Positions 1 to 5,059 of a DNA stretch of 5,059 bases are shown in pieces. The notes under the pieces were generated by a model. It had not been told where the DNA came from. It did no database searches and saw nothing but the letters and a program-made list of their open reading frames with translations. Where the stretch lies: contig DAIOSQ010000126.1 in assembly GCA_036752465.1 (NCBI GenBank), positions 1-5,059 of the forward strand, written 5' to 3'. Every line of letters starts with the position of its first letter. The first letter of the stretch is position 1. This DNA is from DAIOSQ01 sp036752465 (GTDB taxonomy: Bacteria; Pseudomonadota; Gammaproteobacteria; Legionellales; Legionellaceae). A program made the translations under genes and the position numbers.

Positions 1-22
1 AGCTGAGTTGTGTTAATCACAG

Positions 23-53
23 AAGCTGCTGCAGCCACAGGTCAGAGCAGCTT
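23..53 (-). terminator. Inverted repeat just past lpxC, possible weak terminator
   Basis: Three bases beyond the lpxC stop codon, the minus strand reads AAGCTGCT, a 15-nt loop, then AGCAGCTT, a perfect 8-bp inverted repeat (arms at 46-53 and 23-30). A competing palindrome, GCTGCAGC at 28-35, overlaps one arm. The bases after the stem (TCTGTGATT) are not a run of U, so it does not meet the usual rule for an intrinsic terminator. It could be a weak terminator, a 3'-end stabilising hairpin or chance. The remaining bases to the window edge hold no recognisable gene. Confidence 0.25.
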
Positions 54-55
54 AA

Positions 56-979
56 TTATGCCTCGACCGCAGCCCACTGAAACACTACCGGCGGCTGTTT
101 TGCCGCATCAAAGGTAACATATTCCCAGGCATCTTGCTGCGCCATCAACTTTCTCATCAAGTGATGATTGAGCTCATGGCCAGACTTATAACCTTCAAAC
201 GCGCCAATCAGACTCGAACCAAGCAAATACAAATCACCAATTGCGTCCAACACCTTATGTTTGACAAACTCATCTTCAAAGCGCAAGCCGCCCTCATTAA
301 GAATACGATAATCATCGACCACTACGGCATTATCTAAACTGCCTCCTTTGGCCAAATCACATTGCCGCAATTTTTCATAATCAGACATGAAGCCAAATGT
401 TCTGGCGCGTGAAACACTTTTAACATAAGAAGTGGTTGAAAAATCAAATATGGCTTGTTGCGGTTTATCATTGAACACCGGATGATCAAAATCAATTTTA
501 AAAGAAATTTTATGACCGCTATATGGCAACAATTGCACATACTTTTCTTTGTTTTCAATTCGAACTGGTTTTTGGATGCGAATAAAACGCTTTAAAGCGT
601 TTTGCTCACAAATACCCGCTGATTGGATTAAAAACACAAAAGGTGCGGCGCTGCCATCCATAATTGGGATTTCGGAGGCATTGATGTCCACATAAGCGTT
701 ATCAATACCCAGCCCAGCCAATGCTGACAATAAATGCTCAACTGTGGCTACCTTCACACCTTGGCGCTGCAGGGTGGTACAGAGCATGGTTTCTGAGACG
801 TATTCATATGAAGCAGGGATTTCAACCACCGGCTGCAAATCGGTCCGGCGGAATATAATGCCAGTATTGATAGGGGCTGGTCTTAGTGTCAGGAGTACCG
901 GGTCACCGGAGTGCAGCCCTACGCCTGTAGCCTGAATAACTGTTTTGGGGGTTCGCTGTCTTATGGAGTCAACACTCAC
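56..979 (-). CDS. lpxC: LpxC, UDP-3-O-acyl-N-acetylglucosamine deacetylase
   Basis: LpxC is the cytoplasmic zinc enzyme that removes the acetyl group from UDP-3-O-acyl-GlcNAc, the committed step of lipid A synthesis. The product is 307 residues, against 305 in E. coli, and aligns along its whole length. Visible signatures are the ATGVGLHSG start of domain I, TVEHL (Glu81, zinc ligand His82), EIPIMDGSA at 103-111, SRARTFGFM (Thr194, Phe195), and FVKHKVLDAIGD with zinc ligands His241 and Asp245 and Lys242. KSGHELN carries the catalytic His268. The start is GTG. A stop codon lies four codons upstream in frame and no ATG occurs near the N-terminus, so this start is well constrained; AAGG sits 10 nt before it. 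The gene follows ftsZ after 213 nt, as in other gammaproteobacterial dcw clusters. The C-terminus (QWAAVEA) differs from the E. coli FtsH degradation tail. All catalytic residues are present. Confidence 0.98.
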   Translation of the reverse strand: MSVDSIRQRTPKTVIQATGVGLHSGDPVLLTLRPAPINTGIIFRRTDLQPVVEIPASYEYVSETMLCTTLQRQGVKVATVEHLLSALAGLGIDNAYVDINASEIPIMDGSAAPFVFLIQSAGICEQNALKRFIRIQKPVRIENKEKYVQLLPYSGHKISFKIDFDHPVFNDKPQQAIFDFSTTSYVKSVSRARTFGFMSDYEKLRQCDLAKGGSLDNAVVVDDYRILNEGGLRFEDEFVKHKVLDAIGDLYLLGSSLIGAFEGYKSGHELNHHLMRKLMAQQDAWEYVTFDAAKQPPVVFQWAAVEA

Positions 980-990
980 TTGGCTTCTAC

Positions 991-1026
991 CTTAAATTTA
1001 AGTGTCTCACATTCACCTCAACACTT
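991..1026 (-). repeat. Palindromic leader directly before the lpxC ribosome binding site
   Basis: The sequence CTTAAATTTAAG at 991-1002 is a perfect 12-bp palindrome. It overlaps a second possible stem, AAGTGT/ACACTT, with arms at 1021-1026 and 1000-1005 and a 15-nt loop. The AAGG Shine-Dalgarno of lpxC (990-993) overlaps the end of the palindrome, so folding could affect ribosome access. Both stems are short and AU-rich, so stability is doubtful. A transcription-factor half-site pair is an alternative reading. The repeats are seen directly; any function is inference. Confidence 0.3.
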
Positions 1027-1107
1027 GGTTCATCTTGAACAAACATCGCAAATGTTAACAATATTTTCATATTTAATCTAGGCAAAGTCCCTAAAGTTAG
1101 CGCACGG

Positions 1108-1179
1108 GTGCTGCTGCTAGGCGAATCTATATAGCAAATGCAACAAGCTTGTAACGATGCTAGACAGAAACAGCAGCAC
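1108..1179 (-). repeat. Long inverted repeat in the ftsZ-lpxC gap
   Basis: On the minus strand GTGCTGCTG (1171-1179) is matched exactly by CAGCAGCAC (1108-1116). The stem extends inward by one G-U and one A-U pair, giving about 11 bp around a roughly 50-nt interior. The interior contains the 10-bp palindrome ACAAGCTTGT (1143-1152) and the candidate lpxC promoter. The first arm starts only 13 nt after the ftsZ stop codon. The structure could form only in transcripts reading through from ftsZ, where it may act on mRNA stability or processing between the two genes. There is no U-tract, so it is not a typical intrinsic terminator. Confidence 0.4.
1126..1154 (-). promoter_or_regulatory. Candidate sigma-70 promoter for lpxC
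   Basis: The minus strand carries TGCTATATA (1128-1136), an extended -10 element with a TG motif upstream of TATATA. An alternative register gives TTACAA (1149-1154), a 17-nt spacer and TATAGA (1126-1131), each hexamer a partial match to consensus. A start of transcription near 1120 would give a leader of about 140 nt before the lpxC GTG. A separate lpxC promoter after ftsZ is known in E. coli, which makes one plausible here. The call rests on weak hexamers in an AT-rich stretch. Confidence 0.33.
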
Positions 1180-1192
1180 TTAGGCACTTAAC

Positions 1193-2365
1193 CTATGCTT
1201 CTTCCTGTCTACGCAAAAATGCCGGAATATCTAAATAGTCGACATCTGGGATAGCCTCATTGCCTTGTTTAATGGCCGTGGTCACCGCTTGTTTTCTGAT
1301 CACTGAAGGTCGCTCAAGTTGTTGATAATCTAAAGACCCATCGCCACGCCTCGCCTCGGGCAACCGTGTTTTCGGGGCACTGGCGTGCTGCGAAGTTGAT
1401 CGCACTTTGGTGTCACCTAATCCGGTAACAATCACCGTGACGCGCATTTCTCCAGTCATTTCCGGATCAATCACAGTACCCACGACCACGGTTGCATCAT
1501 CAGATATAAACTCTTTAACCACATCGCCCACTTCTTCAAACTCACCAATGGACATATCTATACCGGCAGTAATGTTAACCAATATGCCACGTGCACCGGA
1601 AAAATTAACATCTTCAAGCAAGGGGGAAGCAATGGCTGCTTCAGCAGCACGCCTAGCACGCTGCTCTCCTGTGGCACTACCCGTGCCCATCATAGCCATC
1701 CCCATTTCCGACATCACCGTGCGAACATCCGCAAAATCGACATTAATGAGCCCTGGTCGTGTGATTAGGTCCGCAATCCCTTTTACGGCTCCCAGTAAAA
1801 CATTGTTAGCCGCCTTGAAAGCATTCAGTAAGGTGATATTTTTACCGAGCACACTTAATAATTTATTGTTGGGTATGGTAATGAGTGAATCGACATGCTC
1901 TGCCAGACGCTTGATGCCCTCTTCCGCGGACAATGCTCTTTGCTTACCTTCAAAGGAAAAAGGCTTGGTGACCACCGCCACAGTTAGTATACCCAACTCT
2001 TTGGCAATTTCAGCAAATACTGGCGCTGCACCGGTACCGGTACCGCCTCCCATACCGGCAGTAATAAAAATCATATCCGCTCCTTGCAACAATTCGCGGA
2101 TATGCTCACGGTCCTCTTCAGCAGCTTCTTTACCGATTTGTGGGTTGGCTCCAGCGCCTAAGCCCTTAGTAAGCTCTTCACCTAACTGGACCAAAACTTG
2201 CGCTTTAGAGTTTTTTAATGCCTGGGCATCTGTATTGGCACAAATAAATTCAACCCCATCGATACTTTCCGCCACCATATGCTCGACCGCATTACCGCCA
2301 CCGCCCCCAACGCCAACGACTTTGATGACTGCATTTTCTAGTTGATTTTCCTTTATTTCTGACAT
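1193..2365 (-). CDS. ftsZ: FtsZ, tubulin-like cell division GTPase
   Basis: FtsZ polymerises with GTP at mid-cell into the Z-ring that recruits the divisome. The 390-residue product is close to the E. coli length (383). A short N-terminal tail precedes the glycine-rich nucleotide loop GVGGGGGNAVEHM (18-30). The tubulin signature GGGTGTGAAP is at 106-115. The guanine-side helix reads FKAANNVL (183-190). The catalytic T7 loop is NVDFAD with Asn208, Asp210 and Asp213. The C-terminal GTPase-activating domain runs to about 317, followed by a variable, basic linker of about 55 residues and the conserved peptide DYLDIPAFLRRQ (376-387), which binds FtsA and, in E. coli, ZipA. The ATG start has a strong AGAGGTG ribosome binding site with 5 nt spacing, fitting a highly translated gene. 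It lies 82 nt after ftsA and may have its own promoter in that gap. Confidence 0.99.
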   Translation of the reverse strand: MSEIKENQLENAVIKVVGVGGGGGNAVEHMVAESIDGVEFICANTDAQALKNSKAQVLVQLGEELTKGLGAGANPQIGKEAAEEDREHIRELLQGADMIFITAGMGGGTGTGAAPVFAEIAKELGILTVAVVTKPFSFEGKQRALSAEEGIKRLAEHVDSLITIPNNKLLSVLGKNITLLNAFKAANNVLLGAVKGIADLITRPGLINVDFADVRTVMSEMGMAMMGTGSATGEQRARRAAEAAIASPLLEDVNFSGARGILVNITAGIDMSIGEFEEVGDVVKEFISDDATVVVGTVIDPEMTGEMRVTVIVTGLGDTKVRSTSQHASAPKTRLPEARRGDGSLDYQQLERPSVIRKQAVTTAIKQGNEAIPDVDYLDIPAFLRRQEEA

Positions 2366-2388
2366 TACTACACCTCTTCTTTCGAGTT

Positions 2389-2418
2389 AGGATAAGGTAA
2401 CTGCTCACCAAGCGTCAA
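2389..2418 (-). promoter_or_regulatory. Candidate sigma-70 promoter for ftsZ
   Basis: In the ftsA-ftsZ gap the minus strand has TTGACG (2413-2418, five of six matches to the -35 consensus), an 18-nt spacer, and TATCCT (2389-2394, four of six matches to the -10 consensus). Transcription would begin near 2382, leaving a leader of only about 17 nt that still contains the AGAGGTG ribosome binding site. Extra ftsZ promoters close to the gene are usual in gammaproteobacteria and raise FtsZ over FtsA and FtsQ, though in E. coli they lie inside the upstream genes. Confidence 0.42.
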
Positions 2419-2447
2419 CATCACCCTATGAGTCGTTACATTCCAAA

Positions 2448-3686
2448 TTAAAAATTGCCGTGGAACCACTTCCTCATTTTTATCCACATACCGCTGGCTG
2501 AATCGCTCAACACGGGTACATTATAACCACCTTCATGCTGTTGTTGAAAGCCATGCAACAATAATCCAACTGCAGTGGCAAAAGCCGGATTTGCTGCGAC
2601 CTCCACCAAACCACCGACATGTTGCGCTCGACCATGTCGCACCGGCATTTCAAAGCAGGCTTCCGCCAGCTCAATGGCACCATGTACCGCCGATGCTCCA
2701 CCAGTAATCACGATACCAGCAGCGATATGCTCATCCAATTGATTGCGTTTTAATTCGTTACGCACCAGGTTAAATAATTCTTCATAACGTGCACTGACCA
2801 CTTCAGCGAGCACTTTGGCAGAAATTTTCCGCCCAGCTCGTTCATTCACGCTCAATACTTCGAGCATTTGTGATGTGCTGGCCAATTCAGCTAGGGCGCA
2901 GCCATGGCCAATTTTGATGGCTTCAGCAGCTTTGGTTGGTGTGCGCAGTGCCATAGCAATATCATTGGTCACTTGATCACCGGCAATCGGTATAACCGCA
3001 GTATATTGGATAGCGCCTTCGTAAAATACTGCGATATCTGTGGTACCACCGCCAATATCAATCAAACAAACGCCTAGCTCTTTTTCATCCTCGGTTAATA
3101 CTGCATGACTAGAAGCCAACTGTTCGAGAATGACATCATGGACTTCTAGCGCGCACCGGCGTACACATTTAACTATATTTTGCGCGGCACTGACCGCACC
3201 GGTGACAATATGAACTCGTGCTTCTAAACGTACCCCAGACATCCCTACCGGTTCACGAATAGACCCTTGGCTATCAATGATAAATTCTTGTGGCAAGACA
3301 TGTAGAATTTTTTGATCCGCGGGAATGGCTACTGCTTTGGCAGCATCCAATACGCGTTCGACATCTGCTTTTGAGACCTCTTTATCGCGAATAGCAACAA
3401 TACCATGCGAGTTCAAACTACGAATATGGCTGCCGGCAATGCCAGCATAAACAGTATGTACTTCACAACCGGCCATTAATTCCGCTTCTTGCACGGCCCG
3501 TTGAATAGACTGTACCGTTGCTTCAATATCCACCACCACACCGCGCTTTAAACCGCGTGAGACAGTAGCACCCACACCAATAATTTCAATGACGCCATCC
3601 ACATTTTTCTCGCCTATCAAGGCGACAACCTTCGAGGTGCCTATATCTAAGCCCGTGATTATATTTCTTTCATTTTTTTTAGCCAT
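2448..3686 (-). CDS. ftsA: FtsA, actin-like Z-ring membrane anchor
   Basis: FtsA is an actin-fold ATP-binding protein that tethers FtsZ to the inner membrane and helps recruit later divisome proteins. The product is 412 residues (420 in E. coli). The phosphate-1 motif GLDIGTSKV is at 12-20, followed by the FtsA-specific 1C domain (about 84-162). Phosphate-2 DIGGGTTDIAV is at 210-220 and the adenosine motif GIVITGGAS at 324-332. The last 15 residues contain the amphipathic membrane-targeting helix (MWIKMRKWFHGNF), like the E. coli tail. The ATG at 3686 was chosen because it overlaps the ftsQ stop as TAATG, a typical translational-coupling junction, and puts the N-terminus where E. coli FtsA begins. 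An in-frame TTG eight codons upstream is possible but lies inside ftsQ. The ribosome binding site is weak (GGGA), which also suggests coupling to ftsQ. Confidence 0.98.
   Translation of the reverse strand: MAKKNERNIITGLDIGTSKVVALIGEKNVDGVIEIIGVGATVSRGLKRGVVVDIEATVQSIQRAVQEAELMAGCEVHTVYAGIAGSHIRSLNSHGIVAIRDKEVSKADVERVLDAAKAVAIPADQKILHVLPQEFIIDSQGSIREPVGMSGVRLEARVHIVTGAVSAAQNIVKCVRRCALEVHDVILEQLASSHAVLTEDEKELGVCLIDIGGGTTDIAVFYEGAIQYTAVIPIAGDQVTNDIAMALRTPTKAAEAIKIGHGCALAELASTSQMLEVLSVNERAGRKISAKVLAEVVSARYEELFNLVRNELKRNQLDEHIAAGIVITGGASAVHGAIELAEACFEMPVRHGRAQHVGGLVEVAANPAFATAVGLLLHGFQQQHEGGYNVPVLSDSASGMWIKMRKWFHGNF
2480..2488 (+). promoter_or_regulatory. Perfect consensus DnaA box inside the end of ftsA
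   Basis: TTATCCACA on the plus strand (TGTGGATAA on the minus strand) matches the consensus DnaA box at all nine positions. It lies in the codons for Met-Trp-Ile-Lys of the FtsA membrane-targeting helix, about 60 nt upstream of the candidate ftsZ -35 element and 115 nt upstream of the ftsZ start. DnaA effects on ftsQA-region transcription have been reported in E. coli, and DnaA activates ftsZ in Caulobacter. The conserved Trp-Ile-Lys residues make the match less surprising than its length suggests, so binding is uncertain. I noticed no second box nearby. Confidence 0.4.
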
Positions 3687-4405
3687 TATTTTCCCGCTTG
3701 TTGTTTCCAAAGCACCGCCATGCCATGTGCATAACGCATATCAACACTGACCAACTGATCCTGTTTTTCTGCAAACACGCCGATATATGCTTTACAAAAA
3801 TGTGCCAGGCGCTGCTCAATATCGCGCTTTCCTAATTTCAAGACAACACCGCTGGTCAACGTTAATTCCCATGCTTGATTGTCACGCAATTGCAATTCCG
3901 ATGCTTGCAAACCATATCTTGTTAATAGGTTACTCAGTTTTTGATAATTTTGTAAGACTTCAGTCTGCTGTGCCACCGGGCCTGATAATCTAGGCAACGA
4001 ATGGTCAAGATTATCTGCTGCGCCCGGAAACACATGCCCATCTGCAGTCATTAATTCAGCATTCCACAGCGCGACTGGCGATTTTTCTTTGACCACTATT
4101 TTTAAACTATCGGGCCAAATTTTTTCAATGTCAACGCCATCACTCCATTCTAATGCAGAAAGTGATTTTTTTAAACGGCTCGTTGGCAAGGTAAAATAAC
4201 TATCATTCGCGTATAACGACAATACTGACTCCAACTGTTTTCTACTGATATATTCATAGTTAGCCACAATTTTAATAGTATTGATAGGAAATCGGTCTTT
4301 ATCTGCCAAAAATAAATATAGCAGATGCCCACTCAGCAAGATTGCACATAAGCACAGTATCAACAACAGTGAGCCAGATCTGATTCTTGCAATGTCGATA
4401 CTCAT
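3686..4405 (-). CDS. ftsQ: FtsQ, bitopic divisome protein with POTRA domain
   Basis: FtsQ is a single-pass inner-membrane protein that bridges the early Z-ring proteins to FtsB and FtsL and controls septal peptidoglycan synthesis. From the ATG at 4405 it has 239 residues (276 in E. coli): a cytoplasmic tail of only about 12 residues, a hydrophobic helix at about 13-33, a periplasmic POTRA domain at about 39-112, and the beta domain to the end. The block WPDSLKIVVKEKSPVALWN (97-115) matches the E. coli WPDELKI block. The C-terminal SVDMRYAHGMAVLW (220-233) keeps Tyr225 and Trp233, equivalent to E. coli Tyr248 and Trp256 at the FtsB interface. The frame opens at a GTG (4435) directly after the ddl stop, which would add ten residues. 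The ATG is preferred because AAGGA lies 7 nt before it while the GTG has no visible ribosome binding site. The stop overlaps the ftsA ATG by one base. Confidence 0.95.
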   Translation of the reverse strand: MSIDIARIRSGSLLLILCLCAILLSGHLLYLFLADKDRFPINTIKIVANYEYISRKQLESVLSLYANDSYFTLPTSRLKKSLSALEWSDGVDIEKIWPDSLKIVVKEKSPVALWNAELMTADGHVFPGAADNLDHSLPRLSGPVAQQTEVLQNYQKLSNLLTRYGLQASELQLRDNQAWELTLTSGVVLKLGKRDIEQRLAHFCKAYIGVFAEKQDQLVSVDMRYAHGMAVLWKQQAGK

Positions 4406-4412
4406 AACCGCA

Positions 4413-4417
4413 TCCTT
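4413..4417 (-). promoter_or_regulatory. Ribosome binding site that decides the ftsQ start
   Basis: The minus strand reads AAGGA followed by a 7-nt spacer and the ATG at 4403-4405. This is a near-ideal Shine-Dalgarno arrangement and lies just downstream of the alternative GTG at 4433-4435, which has none. It argues for the 239-residue form of FtsQ over the 249-residue form. Confidence 0.65.
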
Positions 4418-4435
4418 GGCGCTGGTTCTGGCCAC

Positions 4436-5059
4436 TTACAAATAATGAGTCACTAGTTGTTGCTTACGCTGATGATGATTAATCGCCAAAGTTATCAAGG
4501 TATCTAGTAATTCTTTATATTCCAAGCCACTGGCCTGCCACAGTTTAGGATACATACTGATCGAGGTAAACCCTGGCAGGGTGTTGATTTCATTGAAATA
4601 AATACTTGCGGTTGCCTCATCCACAAAAAAATCAATGCGCGCCAATCCGCGACATTTTAAGCGCAGAAAGATTTCTTGCGCCGTTGTTTGCAAGCGGTGC
4701 AGCAACGCGTCATCAAGCTTGGCAGGAACTATCAAATCTGTGTGTTCACTTTCTAGATATTTGGCAGCATACGAATAAAAACCATCCTGATGCTTGACCG
4801 CAATTTCGCCAGGTACTGTGACCCTAGGTTTTTGGAGCATCGCAGTATTTTCCAGCACGGCCAACTCGATCTCCCGCCCTTGTATATAGGCTTCCACTAA
4901 AACCGTATGGTCATAACGACCAGCATCGGCAATGGCCAACTGCAATGCCGTCATATCCATAACTTTATGGATTCCTACACTAGAACCTAACGAGCACGGT
5001 TTGACAAATAAAGGCCAACCCAGTTCATGCACAACACGTTCACAAAATTCATCTAATTC
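4436..5059 (-). CDS. ddl: D-alanine-D-alanine ligase, DdlA-type, C-terminal part
   Basis: Ddl joins two D-alanines using ATP in the cytoplasm, supplying the dipeptide that MurF adds to the peptidoglycan precursor. The frame is open to the window edge. The 207 residues seen cover the ATP-grasp region, and roughly 150-160 N-terminal residues should lie outside if the protein has the usual long-form length. Counting from the edge, PLFVKPCSLGSSVG (16-29) is the ATP-binding segment, QGREIELAVL (60-69) the central strand, YAAKY (97-101) the omega loop with Lys100 and Tyr101, and RIDFFVD (141-147) with NEINTLPGFTSIS (156-168) supplies the magnesium ligands Asp143, Glu157 and Asn159. Tyr101, His in VanA-type ligases, predicts a normal D-Ala-D-Ala product. 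The stretch NTLPGFTSISMYPKLWQASG is DdlA-like and differs from the DdlB usually encoded before ftsQ in enterobacteria. The stop is 30 nt before the ftsQ ATG. Confidence 0.96.
   Translation of the reverse strand, partial: ELDEFCERVVHELGWPLFVKPCSLGSSVGIHKVMDMTALQLAIADAGRYDHTVLVEAYIQGREIELAVLENTAMLQKPRVTVPGEIAVKHQDGFYSYAAKYLESEHTDLIVPAKLDDALLHRLQTTAQEIFLRLKCRGLARIDFFVDEATASIYFNEINTLPGFTSISMYPKLWQASGLEYKELLDTLITLAINHHQRKQQLVTHYL

Noticed and set aside
1..55. Possible start of a convergent or downstream gene at the left edge
   Set aside because: The 55 bases are too short to show a credible coding frame and contain only the inverted repeat described.
134..337. A plus-strand 67-codon frame opposite lpxC
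   Set aside because: Antisense shadow of a conserved gene, with no ribosome binding site or recognisable domain.
334..558. A 74-codon minus-strand frame inside lpxC
   Set aside because: It overlaps the well-conserved middle of LpxC in another frame, with no independent support.
987..1187. A 66-codon minus-strand frame filling the ftsZ-lpxC gap
   Set aside because: It needs a GTG start with no ribosome binding site, has a Cys-rich unlike-anything start, and crosses the inverted repeat and promoter candidate. Only its last 27 codons merit mention as a possible leader ORF.
1407..2345. A 312-codon open frame on the plus strand opposite ftsZ
   Set aside because: It is the antisense shadow of ftsZ: a low-complexity Ser/Thr/Pro/Ala-rich translation with no recognisable domain, arising from codon bias of the real gene.
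2507..2701. A 64-codon minus-strand frame inside ftsA
   Set aside because: It overlaps the conserved FtsA C-terminal domain in another frame and resembles no known protein.
3687..3710. An eight-codon N-terminal extension of FtsA from a TTG
   Set aside because: The TTG lies inside ftsQ. The ATG at 3686 gives the classic TAATG overlap and matches the family N-terminus.
4406..4435. A ten-codon N-terminal extension of FtsQ from a GTG right after the ddl stop
   Set aside because: No ribosome binding site precedes the GTG, while AAGGA lies 7 nt before the ATG at 4405. Not excluded, since coupled starts at TAAGTG junctions can occur.

Overview
The window is a piece of the division and cell-wall (dcw) cluster of a Gram-negative bacterium. 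All genes lie on the minus strand. In transcription order, from high to low coordinates, they are ddl (3' part only), ftsQ, ftsA, ftsZ and lpxC. LpxC shows an outer membrane with lipid A. The order ddl-ftsQ-ftsA-ftsZ-lpxC, the FtsZ tail (DYLDIPAFLRRQ) and the close resemblance of every protein to its E. coli counterpart point to a gammaproteobacterium. The ligase is of the longer DdlA type rather than the short DdlB type found at this locus in enterobacteria. I recall long-form ligases in Legionella and Coxiella, so a member or relative of Legionellales is a reasonable but unproven guess. Base composition looks to be in the mid-40s percent GC by eye.

Layout: ddl runs off the right edge and ends at 4436. 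ftsQ follows after about 30 nt if its best-supported ATG (4405) is used. Its stop codon shares one base with the ftsA start (TAATG at 3686). After ftsA there is an 82-nt gap with a plausible sigma-70 promoter and a strong ribosome binding site for ftsZ. A perfect consensus DnaA box lies within the last codons of ftsA, about 60 nt upstream of that promoter. ftsZ is followed by a 213-nt gap, the largest here, holding a long inverted repeat, a possible extended -10 promoter and a palindromic AT-rich leader before the GTG start of lpxC. The last 55 nt beyond lpxC contain an 8-bp inverted repeat without a U-tract and no recognisable gene. No gene-free stretch exceeds 300 bases.

The genes work at the division site and in the envelope. 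Ddl makes the D-Ala-D-Ala dipeptide for peptidoglycan precursors. FtsZ forms the Z-ring, FtsA anchors it to the inner membrane, and FtsQ links the early ring to the FtsB/FtsL septum-synthesis complex. LpxC commits UDP-acyl-GlcNAc to lipid A. All five reading frames are intact with their key residues. This is an ordinary core locus. I see no mobile element, CRISPR array, RNA gene or unknown system. The points worth a second look are regulatory (DnaA box, lpxC leader) and comparative (ligase subtype, LpxC C-terminus).
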